DNA from: a virus
Strand: one strand, 5' to 3'
Length of the DNA stretch: 37,437 nucleotides
Virus record (IMG/VR): IMGVR_UViG_3300017991_000228
Coordinates: 1-37,437 of that record
Within the stretch, counting starts at the first letter, position 1. Each line of letters opens with the position of its first letter. Of the stretch, positions 21,814-30,951 are shown in pieces. The translations under genes were made by a program, and so were the position numbers. The notes under the pieces are model-generated. The model had not been told where the DNA came from and ran no database searches. It saw nothing but the letters and a program-made list of their open reading frames with translations.

Positions 21814-23328
21814 CTAAGTGGTCTCCAAGGGAAGCACGACCGACCCGGTGTCTCCGTCGGTGATCGTGATCGAGCCGAGCACAGGAAACTCGAAGAACTG
21901 AAGAGGCACGTCGCCGTGAACGAGGTTCAGCAGGAAGTCGATGTCGCGGTCGCCGATCTTGCGCACGCCCGTCACGCCCTCGACGACGCAGAACAGATCC
22001 GACATCGGGAGCGCAGAGTCGGAGCCGTACTTGAGCCCGAAGTTCACCAGCTCGTTCGGGGTGCCATCGTCGTTCGAGATCTGGAAGTAGGCCGCGAGCG
22101 CTTCTTCGATGGCAGTGACCGTGCCGCGCTTCGAGACCCCCGAGTCGAAGTAGACGGTCGCGGCGACATCGACGGTGAGATACTGCGGGTCCTCGACGGT
22201 GAGCTTGAACGTGATCGTGTTCGGCCGCGTGACGGTGACCTCGGTCAGCACTTCGTCCTTCAAGGTCTGCGTCGTCGTGCCACCGCCATCGGGGACGATG
22301 TAGAGGAAGCCGCGGTTCTCGGGGATGCCGACGACCTGATCGCTCGTGACCATGAGAGACCGCGCCACGCCGGAGACGTTGAGGGCACCGATCTCATAGT
22401 CGTCGAGCGCGACCGTGCGATCGGTGACCTTGGTGCTCGGCGGCCCCTTCTGCTTGATGCTCTCGATGCTCTCCCGGTCGGCACCGCCGTTCGCGTTCGA
22501 GGGGTTCGTGATCGTGAAGTTCACTCGACCGCCTTGCACGTCAGTGAGCCCACCGACGAGGCGCGTGATCGTGTTCTCATCCACGTTGCCGACCGACCCG
22601 CCTCCGGTCTTGTAGAAGGTCGAGATGTTCCCGTTCGGGATCTCTCCGTTGACCCCGTTACCGAATCGCATGAGCGCACGGCCGTCCTCGTTCACCGTGA
22701 TCGTGTAGTGCCGATCCGAAGCAGTGCTCGATAGGAAGTTGTCGACCTGCGAGTACGCACCGTTCAGCGCGGTCACGATGAGCGTGTCGTCGAGGAAGGG
22801 CACACCCGAGAGCAGGAACTCTTGATTCGGCAGATCGTTCGACGTGAAGGTCTCGTCGAAGTCCTCCGAGTTCTCGACGGTAACGAAGACCTGCGGTGGG
22901 TCGAGCCCCGCGGGGATCGTGACCTCGAACAAGGACTGAAACTGCAAGCGGTTCGTGACCTCGGCGGTCTCGAAGGTGCGCCCCTGCTCGATCACGACCG
23001 GGAGCACCGGCACCGCGTCGAGGGTGACAAGCACGTCCGCGGTCGCGGCTGCGTTCCCCTCGGGCACGTAGTTGAGCATCTTCGCCAAGGCAAGCACCGA
23101 TCGGCGAAGCTGCGCATCGGACCACCGCGACTCCTTGGCCTGGTTGTCCTGATAGAAGAGCAGGGTGTCGCCCACGAAGGCGAACAGCTCGACGAGGATG
23201 TTGCCGAAGTTGGCGACCTCTCGATCGGTCCAGTCGGGGAAGACAGAGCCGATGAGGTTGAACAGCCGCGCGCGGAGCGAGGCGAAGTCCTTGTCGGTGT
23301 AGTCGAGGTTCAGCGGAAGCAGTGCCAT
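21814..23328 (-). CDS. Baseplate J-like wedge protein
   Basis: A 504-residue baseplate wedge protein of the gpJ family (Mu gp47, T4 gp6-like core). LDYTDKDFASLRARLFNLIG at the start, IVELFAFVGDTLLFYQDNQA, ESRWSDAQLRRSVLALAKML and RTVALDDYEIGALNVSGVAR are typical of long gpJ proteins. The middle (TITVNEDGRALMRFGNGVNG) is the conserved beta segment. It assembles with gp25 and tail protein I into the wedge. The C terminus ends in strands. AAGGACG precedes the ATG. It directly follows the gp25 gene, the usual order. Confidence 0.85.
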   Translation of the reverse strand: MALLPLNLDYTDKDFASLRARLFNLIGSVFPDWTDREVANFGNILVELFAFVGDTLLFYQDNQAKESRWSDAQLRRSVLALAKMLNYVPEGNAAATADVLVTLDAVPVLPVVIEQGRTFETAEVTNRLQFQSLFEVTIPAGLDPPQVFVTVENSEDFDETFTSNDLPNQEFLLSGVPFLDDTLIVTALNGAYSQVDNFLSSTASDRHYTITVNEDGRALMRFGNGVNGEIPNGNISTFYKTGGGSVGNVDENTITRLVGGLTDVQGGRVNFTITNPSNANGGADRESIESIKQKGPPSTKVTDRTVALDDYEIGALNVSGVARSLMVTSDQVVGIPENRGFLYIVPDGGGTTTQTLKDEVLTEVTVTRPNTITFKLTVEDPQYLTVDVAATVYFDSGVSKRGTVTAIEEALAAYFQISNDDGTPNELVNFGLKYGSDSALPMSDLFCVVEGVTGVRKIGDRDIDFLLNLVHGDVPLQFFEFPVLGSITITDGDTGSVVLPLETT

Positions 23329-23338
23329 CGTTCGTCCT

Positions 23339-23857
23339 TCACGCCGCGACCGGCACTTCGACCGAGTCGGTCGCGTTGGAGACGAGCACGCTGCGCTCGT
23401 TGTTGGCGAGGATGTCGTAGCGGACCGTGATGATCAAAGCCTTCGTCGCGTAGCTGATGTCGACCGTCGCGTCCTTCACACGCACGCGAAAGAGCCAGGT
23501 CTTCAGCGCGTCGATGACGTAGGTGCGCGCAAGCTCGACGGTGGTCTCGTCGAGGTTGCGGAAGCGAAGGAGCTGGATGATCGAGCCAAACTCGGGGCGC
23601 CACTGAAGCTCGCCTTGCGTGTTCCCAGACGTAGCGAGGGTGCCGATCACTTGCCGCACGTTCGAGCGCACAAGCGAGATGTCGTCCGCGTTTGCGAAGT
23701 CGCCTTTCCCGTCGCGGCGAAAGGGCGCGATGATGCCGTTGCCGAACGCGATCGGGTTGACGATCGTCCGCGTGCCGCTCGTGAGCTTCGAGGGGACACC
23801 GGGCTTCTTCGTCTCGGGACTCTTGACGAGCTGATACGGGATCGAGTTCGTCGCCAT
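23339..23857 (-). CDS. Baseplate wedge protein gp25/GPW family
   Basis: A 172-residue member of the GPW/gp25 family, which forms part of the baseplate wedge and nucleates the sheath. The signature block is VRQVIGTLATSGNTQGELQW, then PEFGSIIQLLRFRNLDE and LARTYVIDALKTWLFRV. The N-terminal 60 residues are an extension with a Lys/Pro-rich part. It lies immediately upstream of gpJ in transcription order, as in most contractile tails. Confidence 0.85.
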   Translation of the reverse strand: MATNSIPYQLVKSPETKKPGVPSKLTSGTRTIVNPIAFGNGIIAPFRRDGKGDFANADDISLVRSNVRQVIGTLATSGNTQGELQWRPEFGSIIQLLRFRNLDETTVELARTYVIDALKTWLFRVRVKDATVDISYATKALIITVRYDILANNERSVLVSNATDSVEVPVAA

Positions 23858-23860
23858 GGG

Positions 23861-25666
23861 CTACACCGTGCTCCAGTCGTAGTCGAACGTGATGACGACC
23901 TGAAACTCGCCCGCGCCAGTCGTCGGTGTCAGGCCGATCGAAAACAGGTCGCCAGCGGAGACACCGGGCGACGTGAACTCGAACTCGTAGGCTTGGTCGG
24001 CGGTGATGTTCACCGGGCCCACCGTCTCGGAGGACACGCCAGATCGGTTGACGTAGACATCGGCGTCGGTGTTACCGGGGAAGCCGCCTGGCGCCGCGTC
24101 GGTGCTTCGCAGCTCCACCTTCATGCCGCGCAGGTCGGCGGGTGCGAGGAAGTAGGTCTGCTGCCCCTGCGCTGCGATCACGGTGCCGTCACCCTGGACG
24201 GACAAGAACACCTCGACGCCTGAATCGTTGAGCCCGACAGAGCCGACCCACTTCGTGCGGAACGACTGAAACGACAAGTCCCCCGCGCCATCCGTGACGA
24301 TCGCCTGCCCTGCGCTCCCGTCCGCGCTCGGGTAGCTAAGCCCGTCGATCACCGCGCGCCCCGGCGCGCCCGTGCCGGTCGCAGCACCGGGGGCCAGTTC
24401 GATGTCGCCGCCGTTGCTATTCGTGCCCGTACCGTCGCCACCTTCCAGAAGTACGCGACCAGCAGCAGAGTTCACGCCATCGGCCGCCGTGTTGCCGGCG
24501 GTGAGTGTTAGGTTGCCACCGCGAGCACCAGCGAAGGCGGGCGCTCCGGGTCGCGTGTTGTCGCCAGCGGTGAGCGTGATGTCGCCGCCACCACCGACCG
24601 TGTTGGCTCGCCCGTCGCCAGCGGTGAACAGCAGCGAGCCGCCCTGGACAAAGTTGTTATCGACCAGGCACGAGCCCGCGGTCAGCGAGATCGAGCCGGG
24701 GGCGTTGCCCGTCGCCGCGTTCGTGTCGCCGACGCGCAGCGTGATGTCGCCGGTCGCCTGCGCCGCGGTGACGCCCACGCCCGCCTGGGTGTCGAGCGTG
24801 ATCGCTCCGGTCGCTACGCTGGCGAGACCCTCGTAGTTGCCGGTCGGGTCACCAGCATCGGCCACCGCCGCCGTGTAGATCTTCACGGGGCCTGTGACGG
24901 ACCCTGCGAAGCCTGAGACGTTGTTCCGGCCAGCACCGCGGATGAACAGAAGCCCCGCGGCGGGCGGGGCTCCGCCGAGGTTCCCTCGGTAGTTACCGGC
25001 GCGGATCGTGAGGTTCCCACCGCTGCTGTTCGCAGTGCCGGTCGGGAGCGCATCGCCGCCTCGGACGATCGACGGGCCGCCACCAGCGGCGCCGTCGTTG
25101 TCCGTGCCACGGAAGAGCGTAGTGCCCCCGCTCAACGCGCCTAGGAGCGTCGCACCGCCGAACTCCGCATCCAGCCCGCTCGTGTTCGGGCGGAAGCCGG
25201 TCCCGCCCGTGGCGGTCAGCTTGCCGGGAGAGCCGTTGGGTGTAGCGGAGCCGCTGGTCAGCGTCAGCGCGCCGCCTTGGCTGCCGTTCGGCGTCGCGTT
25301 CGTATCGCCGCCTCGGATGGTGATGTCACCACCCGCACGCGCCACGCCCTCGCTTGCGGTGTGGTCACCGGCTCGGATGGTGTAGTCGGAGCCATCCGAG
25401 CCCGGCACGGTCGCGTCGATGCCGACGATGGCATCCCCCACCGAGACGGCGATGCTCGTCCCCCCGGTCAGGTTGCCAACCGCGAGCACGGCTGCGAGGG
25501 CTGCTGCTGCACTCACGGCGGGCTGCCACGCGGCACCGTCGAAGTAGTGCCTCGACGCATCGCTGATCAGGATGCACTCATCGGTGTCGGCGACACCCTC
25601 AGCGACGCCGAACGAGTCGCGCTCGGTCGCATCGTCGAAGACCCATGTTCCGCTCTTGCGTGCCAT
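23861..25666 (-). CDS. Glycine-rich repeat tail fibre, predicted beta-solenoid (601 aa)
   Basis: A 601-residue fibre-like protein. An N-terminal attachment part (MARKSGTWVFDDATERDSFG, then ASRHYFDGAAW and the phage-fibre motif LAAVLAVGNLTGG) leads to about ten degenerate GGxITLTAG-type repeats between residues 110 and 440 (GGDITIRGGDTN, GGALTLTSGSAT, GGNLTIRAGNYR, GGDITLTAGDN, GGNLTLTAGNT, GGDIELAPGA). Such Gly-hinged repeats suggest a beta-solenoid shaft. The C-terminal 150 residues are a beta-sandwich head (PADLRGMKVELRSTDAAPGG). It lies between the 460-aa protein and gp25. Host binding is inferred. Confidence 0.65.
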   Translation of the reverse strand: MARKSGTWVFDDATERDSFGVAEGVADTDECILISDASRHYFDGAAWQPAVSAAAALAAVLAVGNLTGGTSIAVSVGDAIVGIDATVPGSDGSDYTIRAGDHTASEGVARAGGDITIRGGDTNATPNGSQGGALTLTSGSATPNGSPGKLTATGGTGFRPNTSGLDAEFGGATLLGALSGGTTLFRGTDNDGAAGGGPSIVRGGDALPTGTANSSGGNLTIRAGNYRGNLGGAPPAAGLLFIRGAGRNNVSGFAGSVTGPVKIYTAAVADAGDPTGNYEGLASVATGAITLDTQAGVGVTAAQATGDITLRVGDTNAATGNAPGSISLTAGSCLVDNNFVQGGSLLFTAGDGRANTVGGGGDITLTAGDNTRPGAPAFAGARGGNLTLTAGNTAADGVNSAAGRVLLEGGDGTGTNSNGGDIELAPGAATGTGAPGRAVIDGLSYPSADGSAGQAIVTDGAGDLSFQSFRTKWVGSVGLNDSGVEVFLSVQGDGTVIAAQGQQTYFLAPADLRGMKVELRSTDAAPGGFPGNTDADVYVNRSGVSSETVGPVNITADQAYEFEFTSPGVSAGDLFSIGLTPTTGAGEFQVVITFDYDWSTV

Positions 25667-25676
25667 CGTTCAGTCC

Positions 25677-27059
25677 CTACGCGGGCGGAGGCCCAGGCTG
25701 GATGGTCACGTCGACCATCGCGTAAGCGGTGATGCTCCCGCCGAGGTTGAGGTCGTTGACCTGCAAGAAGAGGTCGTTGCCGGTCATGTTGAACCGGAAC
25801 GCGCCATCGGGGTTCTCGCTGAGGATCGTGCGCAAGCGCGTCGCTGCCCGCAGGTTCCACACCTCTTCGAGCACGGCCCACTTCGGGTCGTTTGGCGCGT
25901 TGCCCTGCTGCGTCGTGCAATAGGCGCGTACGATGACTGTCGTGTCGCCGCGCGAAGGCTCGTCCAGCGCGACCGCGGAGCCCATGTCAGACCAGATGCC
26001 CGCACCGGGTGCGGCGCCGTCGAAGCGACGCGCGGACCTCGAACCTCCAGATGTCGGATCGAGCGGGGCGGGCACCTCAACCCCCCACTCCACGCGCTGC
26101 TCGTCCTCCATGCTCGCGTCATTCGCACCGGACACGTTGCCGGCCGCGAGCACGGACGCCCAGTCACCGCCGCCTCCCCCGCCGAGGTTGCTGCCGTACT
26201 CGAAGGCCCACCCATGGACACCGGGCCCCGCGAGATCCTCGACGGCTTGCCACACGAGAAAAGTCGGCCCGTAGGTCCCCACGGGTTCGACCGTCGGACC
26301 ACCGGGCGCGTTGAACGAGTAGGACGGATCGATGAAAGCGTCGGCCACGTCGGGCGTCCACTCGATCGGTGTGGTCCCGTTGCCAGCCGCGAGCACGACA
26401 CCGACGCGCCGGCCGAAGTTCGCGGACGAGACCGGCGGAAACGCGACATACAACGGGTCCTTCGGGCCTGGCGGGAACGGTGGCTCCGCGTAGAAACCCG
26501 CCTCACCATCGACGAGCGTGAGGTCTTGCCGCCCCGGTGAGAGCACCGGCACGTTCGCCACGTCGATGACGGGCTCCGTCAAGGATGAGCCGGCGAAAGT
26601 GAAGTCGACCGTGTTGTCGACATCGGTGATGATCGAGATGCTTCCGTCACTGCTCTTCGCCGTGCGAAACTGAAGATCCTCGGCAACCTTCGTGATGAAG
26701 AACTCCCCCGGCGCCCCACCCTGGTTGCTCGCCGTGTTGACCTCGCCCGACGAAGGAGTGCCGATCTCGGGCGGGCACGCGCAATCATCGACGCGAAGTT
26801 CGGGCGTGCTCGGCCAACCCCCCACGCGACGGATCGCGTAGCGCCGACCACCGGGAATCGTCGTGATCTGCGAGAACGAATAGAGTGGCTGGAAGTTGTC
26901 GCCGTCGTTGGCGAGTTCGACCTGCCCGGTCTCTCGGAAGACGACCCACACGAAGACGCGCAGCTCGGCGATCACCGGATCGATCACGTCGAACGAGAGC
27001 ACCGTGTCCGACGCGATGGGTTCGCCCGCGGGGGGCTGTAGGTTCGTGATGATGGCCAT
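25677..27059 (-). CDS. Structural/fibre-like protein, 460 aa
   Basis: A 460-residue beta-rich protein starting MAIITNLQPPAGEPIASDTV. The N-terminal half resembles an Ig- or jelly-roll-type domain (IASDTVLSFDVIDPVIAELR). It carries phage-fibre motifs: DWASVLAAGNVSGANDAS and FGRRVGVVLAAGNGTTPIEW, similar to VLAVGNLTGG in the 601-aa fibre. A poly-Gly run (GGGGGGDW) precedes one of them. The C-terminal 120 residues form a beta domain. It is likely a baseplate-attached fibre or collar; no catalytic motif is seen. Confidence 0.55.
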   Translation of the reverse strand: MAIITNLQPPAGEPIASDTVLSFDVIDPVIAELRVFVWVVFRETGQVELANDGDNFQPLYSFSQITTIPGGRRYAIRRVGGWPSTPELRVDDCACPPEIGTPSSGEVNTASNQGGAPGEFFITKVAEDLQFRTAKSSDGSISIITDVDNTVDFTFAGSSLTEPVIDVANVPVLSPGRQDLTLVDGEAGFYAEPPFPPGPKDPLYVAFPPVSSANFGRRVGVVLAAGNGTTPIEWTPDVADAFIDPSYSFNAPGGPTVEPVGTYGPTFLVWQAVEDLAGPGVHGWAFEYGSNLGGGGGGDWASVLAAGNVSGANDASMEDEQRVEWGVEVPAPLDPTSGGSRSARRFDGAAPGAGIWSDMGSAVALDEPSRGDTTVIVRAYCTTQQGNAPNDPKWAVLEEVWNLRAATRLRTILSENPDGAFRFNMTGNDLFLQVNDLNLGGSITAYAMVDVTIQPGPPPA

Positions 27060-27080
27060 GAGCGCGGGTCCTATCCTAGC

Positions 27081-27863
27081 TCAGCATCCGGTTGCGGCTC
27101 CACCGACGCCGCCGTTCGGGTTGAAGAACCATGGCGGGTATGGGATCGGGATCGCGGCCCGGATGATTTCGAGAAGTTGAATGAGCAGGTCGACCAGCTC
27201 GATCTGGTCGTCGAGCAAGCCGAGGTCGGCGAGGAAGGTGCCGATGCACGGGATCTTGAAGCGCGAGAGCCCGATGATCTCCAGAAACAGGTTGATGACC
27301 CCGATCAAGCGGTTGACCGGCTTGGCACTCTCGTTCTGCCAGAGGATCAGCTTGTCGAGATCATCGAGCGCGCAGGGCAGCACCCGCGCAAGTGCGAGGT
27401 TGCCCGGCCGCGTGGCCGCGGTCTCGGCATCGAGCACACGGGCGAGAAGGTCGAGGGCGCGGACGAGCTGGTTACGTGTGCCGCGTAGGTAGAGCACGAG
27501 CACTTCGATCAAGCCCGCGACAAGCGCTGGTAATGAGAGTTGCGGGATCAGCTTCAGCAGAGCCGCGACCTTCTCGGCAAGGTTCGGGATGCACTCGATG
27601 ATCTTCACCGGGTCGAGCGTGCTGATGGCCTTCACGCACTCGAAGATGGCGACCACCGCGTCGATGATGTTGAACACCGGCTGAAGCGGGGCGAGCGCTG
27701 CGTTCGCTTGTGCGAAGAGCTGGCGGATGAGCTTGTCCGGTGACGGCGGAACGAGGTCGGGCAGGGTCGCGCAGACTTCCTGTCCGCCGGGGAAGGTGAT
27801 GCACACTTCGCCGGGGACCACGTCCACGTCGATACAGAAGTCTCGAAGATCAGGCAGCGGCAT
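27081..27863 (-). CDS. Hydrophobic helical structural protein of unknown function, 260 aa
   Basis: A 260-residue protein with a Cys-containing beta start (RDFCIDVDVVPGEVCITFPG) and long hydrophobic helices (AALAPLQPVFNIIDAVVAIF, LIPQLSLPALVAGLIEVLVL, RLIGVINLFLEIIGLSRFKI). It ends in Pro/Gly-rich FNPNGGVGGAATGC. Helices of this kind could form a bundle or associate with membrane. Position between gpV and the 460-aa protein suggests a spike or baseplate role. I do not recognise the family. Confidence 0.6.
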   Translation of the reverse strand: MPLPDLRDFCIDVDVVPGEVCITFPGGQEVCATLPDLVPPSPDKLIRQLFAQANAALAPLQPVFNIIDAVVAIFECVKAISTLDPVKIIECIPNLAEKVAALLKLIPQLSLPALVAGLIEVLVLYLRGTRNQLVRALDLLARVLDAETAATRPGNLALARVLPCALDDLDKLILWQNESAKPVNRLIGVINLFLEIIGLSRFKIPCIGTFLADLGLLDDQIELVDLLIQLLEIIRAAIPIPYPPWFFNPNGGVGGAATGC

Positions 27864-27865
27864 GA

Positions 27866-28519
27866 CTACATTCCGTCGATGATCCCGTTCGTGATCTTGC
27901 GGCCGGCGATCTGAAGGACGCTCGCGTCGAGGTCGATCAAGCCTAGGGAGCGGAGCACGATCCCGCCGGGTGCCGAGAGTGCGATGGTGCCGTTCGTCGC
28001 GTCCATCTCGAACATGAGCGCGTTGCCGTCGAGGGCCTCGTCATCGAAGTCCGCCGGGAAGTCTCCGCCCGCGGCTCGCTTGCGCTTCACGAAGAAGCGT
28101 TCTTTACCATCGCGCTCGTCGAAGACCATGACGTAGCTGTTCGTCTCGTAGACCTTGATCTGGTCCGCGACCTCGGGTCCATCTTCGTCGAGCGCGTCGC
28201 GTGCCTGCGTCGGCACTTCGCTTCCCGCATCCGGCCGCACGCCCCAATGCCCGGTCATGAAGCGCGGCTTGTCTGGGTCGCCGCCGAGGAAGAAGACGTA
28301 GACCTCTGACCCGATCGCGGGCACATCGAAGAACCCGCGCTGTGAGACCCCCGCGCCTGGGTTCCCGACTGGGAAGGCCCAGTCGGTGTCCGGGTCGTCG
28401 GCGATGCCCGGCACGCGCGCCTTGATGCGGCCGAGCTTCTTCGGATCGACATTGTCGGTGACGACACCTTCGTAGATGAAGGCGTACTGGTTCGCGGTCG
28501 GCATCCCTGCTGGGTTCAT
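27866..28519 (-). CDS. Baseplate spike protein gpV / gp5-like OB-fold
   Basis: A 217-residue spike or spike-hub protein. The N-terminal part YEGVVTDNVDPKKLGRIKAR, VGNPGAGVSQRGFFDVPAIG and SEVYVFFLGGDPDKPRFMTG form the OB-fold typical of phage baseplate assembly protein V, VgrG and T4 gp5. A C-terminal beta-prism-like tail follows (TNGTIALSAPGGIVLRSLGL). It has no lysozyme domain. It should sit at the tip of the tube. Its ATG overlaps the hub gene TGA by 4 bases. Confidence 0.85.
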   Translation of the reverse strand: MNPAGMPTANQYAFIYEGVVTDNVDPKKLGRIKARVPGIADDPDTDWAFPVGNPGAGVSQRGFFDVPAIGSEVYVFFLGGDPDKPRFMTGHWGVRPDAGSEVPTQARDALDEDGPEVADQIKVYETNSYVMVFDERDGKERFFVKRKRAAGGDFPADFDDEALDGNALMFEMDATNGTIALSAPGGIVLRSLGLIDLDASVLQIAGRKITNGIIDGM

Positions 28520-30078
28520 CGTTCTCGCCCTCCGGTGTTCTGGTACTTCGTGACCTCCTGCCCGTCCGCGTTCACGGTCTTCACCGGCCTCACGGCGGAG
28601 TCATTCACGTCCTTGGTGTTCTGCTTGCCCTTGTTCTTCAGATCCGCCGGTGCCTCGGCGATCCGCTTGCAGAGTGACGCAGCCGCGGCCGCAGCCGCGG
28701 CCACGTTCGGTGCTCCAGCCTTGCGCGCCGAGGCGGCGAGACGGACGAGCTGCTGCCCGAGTCGGATCGCGTTGGCGATCTGCTGGTCGCCGCTTTGGTT
28801 GGCGAGCAGCGCGGTGGCCTTCGAGAGCGCGAGCGCAGACGAGTTGATCTTCTGAAGCACGCCGAGGTTGCCGGTCAGCTCTCCCGTCTCACCATCGACC
28901 CCGGCCGAGAGGTCTTGATAGGCTGCCTCGCGTAGCTGGGTCGCCACTGCGGCGAGACTTGAGCTTGCCTCACCCGCGGCACCACTGCCCTTGCCGCGCC
29001 CGCCCTGGAAGCCGTCGGTGATCGTGCGGACGCTCATCGAATAGCCGCCAGTCGCGTCGAGCTTGTGGCTGACCTCGCGGACGTAATACTTACCGCTCAG
29101 CCGGTTGCCGAGCCCCTTCACGTCGATCACGGTCTTGGCGACCAGCGAAGGGTCGCCGCGAAGTTCGAGCGTGAGCTTGACCGCCCGTTGAGTCGCGCGG
29201 CGGAACTTCCCCTTCGCCTCGCGCTCGGCATCGGCCTGGGTCTGCGCGTTCGAGGCGACCGTGGTCTCGTGGACGACCTCTTGCTTCGTGACGAGTAGCG
29301 TGCCGGCCTCGCCATCGATGACCGCCGAATAGGGCGCCATGACATCGCGGTCGGTGTCCTCTTCGTTCGAGGCGCTCGCTTCGATCTCCTGCTTCGTGAT
29401 CGGGTCGCGGCTCTTGACGGTCACCTTGCCGGGGCGGCGGGTGATGTCGTTCTCGACACTGAAGTCGATGATCTCCCCTTCGTTCGGATCGGTGAAGTAG
29501 ACGTACTCTCTGACCGGAGCTTGATCGACGCGGCGGCGATGCCAGTGCAGCCCATCGAAGTCGATGTAGAACTCGAAGCCTTCGAGGTTCGCCAGCTTCC
29601 GAAGTAGCTGCCCGTCGGTGAGGTTCGCTTGCGCGATGCTCTCGAAGATCTCGGGCGACTCTTCGACATCCGGGTTGGCAAAGCCGTTCTCTTTGGCGAT
29701 CTGCCGCACCACGTCAGAGCGCCGCACGTTCTCGAAGCGCCTCCGCCGCTTGATGGTGTCGAGTGCGGCACCGTCCTTCGTCACCGCGTTGACGGTCAGC
29801 TCGCGCCCGCCCTTCACCTTCTTGATCACCATGTCGCGCACGGGCGAAGCGGACTGCCCGTTGCCGAAGGCGACGCGGAGCTTGGCCCCGAACTCGAAGA
29901 CGGGGTCATCGAAGTTCGAGAGGTCTTTGTTGTCGACGGTGATCTGAAGCCGGTCGACCCCACCCTCGCGGTCGGTGAACGTGAAGGTCTGCACTCGATC
30001 GGTCAGGTCGATCGGATCACTGTTGCCGCCCTCCTGAAGCCGGGCGACGTAGTAGAAGACTGCCGCGCGTTCAGACAT
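28516..30078 (-). CDS. Baseplate hub protein, gpD/gp27 (late control D) family
   Basis: A 520-residue hub that bridges tube and spike. DREGGVDRLQITVDNKDLSN, FGAKLRVAFGNGQ, the RSDVVRQIAKENGF region and GFEFYIDFDGLHWHRRRVDQ are typical of phage late-control gpD / T4 gp27-like proteins. The middle is beta-rich (SGKYYVREVSHKLDATGGYS). The C-terminal 150 residues are Ala-rich and helical (SASARKAGAP-type segment, AAAAAAAASLCKRIAEAP) beyond the usual hub core. It overlaps the LysM gene by 8 bases and is coupled to gpV. Confidence 0.85.
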   Translation of the reverse strand: MSERAAVFYYVARLQEGGNSDPIDLTDRVQTFTFTDREGGVDRLQITVDNKDLSNFDDPVFEFGAKLRVAFGNGQSASPVRDMVIKKVKGGRELTVNAVTKDGAALDTIKRRRRFENVRRSDVVRQIAKENGFANPDVEESPEIFESIAQANLTDGQLLRKLANLEGFEFYIDFDGLHWHRRRVDQAPVREYVYFTDPNEGEIIDFSVENDITRRPGKVTVKSRDPITKQEIEASASNEEDTDRDVMAPYSAVIDGEAGTLLVTKQEVVHETTVASNAQTQADAEREAKGKFRRATQRAVKLTLELRGDPSLVAKTVIDVKGLGNRLSGKYYVREVSHKLDATGGYSMSVRTITDGFQGGRGKGSGAAGEASSSLAAVATQLREAAYQDLSAGVDGETGELTGNLGVLQKINSSALALSKATALLANQSGDQQIANAIRLGQQLVRLAASARKAGAPNVAAAAAAAASLCKRIAEAPADLKNKGKQNTKDVNDSAVRPVKTVNADGQEVTKYQNTGGRER

Positions 30079-30421
30079 TGATCGGTGGCTGAAGGATGCG
30101 CTCGGTCACCGTGCGGACCGAAGGGATGATGATCTTCTCTCCGCGAACGAGCTGCACGGTCGGGTCATGGATCGGCACGGGCTGGAAGTCGGCGATGACC
30201 CACCAGAGGTTCGCGGCAGAGATGAAAGGGAGTCGACCGAGCGGGGCGAAGTAGCGCGCGGCGAGGCGGTGCAAGGTGTCGCCCTCGCGGATCGTGTGGA
30301 CGCGGTTGTCGGGCAGGTCGACGTAGCGGTACGGCGTCCGGTCGGACAAGAAGAGCCGACGGTCTGTGCCGATGGTCTGCGCCGACGTGAACAAGTGCCG
30401 GCTGTTCTCGCGCGGTGGCAT
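30071..30421 (-). CDS. Small LysM-domain tail protein (gpX-like)
   Basis: A 116-residue protein with a LysM domain in the second half (VHTIREGDTLHRLAARYFAP, then LWWVIADFQ and LVRGEKIIIPS). In contractile tails a small LysM protein between tape measure and hub (P2 gpX and analogues) binds or is threaded within the tube end. The ATG directly follows the TAG of the CIS-tube gene, and its TGA overlaps the hub gene. Confidence 0.8.
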   Translation of the reverse strand: MPPRENSRHLFTSAQTIGTDRRLFLSDRTPYRYVDLPDNRVHTIREGDTLHRLAARYFAPLGRLPFISAANLWWVIADFQPVPIHDPTVQLVRGEKIIIPSVRTVTERILQPPINV

Positions 30422-30949
30422 CTACTCGATCACCTTCCCCTGCGACTGTGGCGTCCGCAGTGCGCCGAGCAGCCGCACGTCCTGCTTGCTCAACCGGCGG
30501 ATGCGAGACTCCTCGAACGTACACTCGGCGGTGTACTGCGTCGTGTTGCCAAAGCGGTTCCAGCGCTGGTGAAGGAACTCGATCGTGGTGAGCCGCGCGA
30601 TGATCGAGAGCGTGCGCGGCCAGACGAGAAGCACGCGCGGCGGAGCGGCACCAGCGATCGACTCGGGGTCGTCGGGCGCGTAGCAGAGCGACTCCAAGAA
30701 CCTCGCCGAGTCCTCGGCCTTCTCCAACTCTTCGGGGGTCTCCGCGTTGTAGAAGAGCGCGAAGCGAAGCTGCTGATTGTCGGTCTGAAGGTACTCGTGC
30801 GGAAGATGAGAACTGCCGAGTACGGTCTTCTTCGCGTAGTTCACCGCGATCCGCCGCGAGAGGTCGCTCGGGTTGAACATGGCCTCGACCGTCTCGTTCG
30901 ACTGGAGGTCGGTCAAGGTCATCCGCTCTGGTCGTTCGCTCACCGGCAT
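30422..30949 (-). CDS. CIS tube / tube-initiator protein (Afp7-like)
   Basis: A 175-residue protein with the layout of contractile injection system tube proteins that cap or initiate the inner tube: MTLTDLQSNETVEAMFNPSD, NYAKKTVLGSSHLPHEYLQT and FALFYNAETPEE, then RFLESLCYAPDD and PPRVLLVWPRTLSII with the closing block FNRFGNTTQYTAECTF-like (RWNRFGNTTQYTAECTFEES). It lies between tape measure and LysM gene, the usual position in both eCIS and related phages. It is the second tube-type gene of the window. Confidence 0.75.
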   Translation of the reverse strand: MPVSERPERMTLTDLQSNETVEAMFNPSDLSRRIAVNYAKKTVLGSSHLPHEYLQTDNQQLRFALFYNAETPEELEKAEDSARFLESLCYAPDDPESIAGAAPPRVLLVWPRTLSIIARLTTIEFLHQRWNRFGNTTQYTAECTFEESRIRRLSKQDVRLLGALRTPQSQGKVIE

Positions 30950-30951
30950 CG

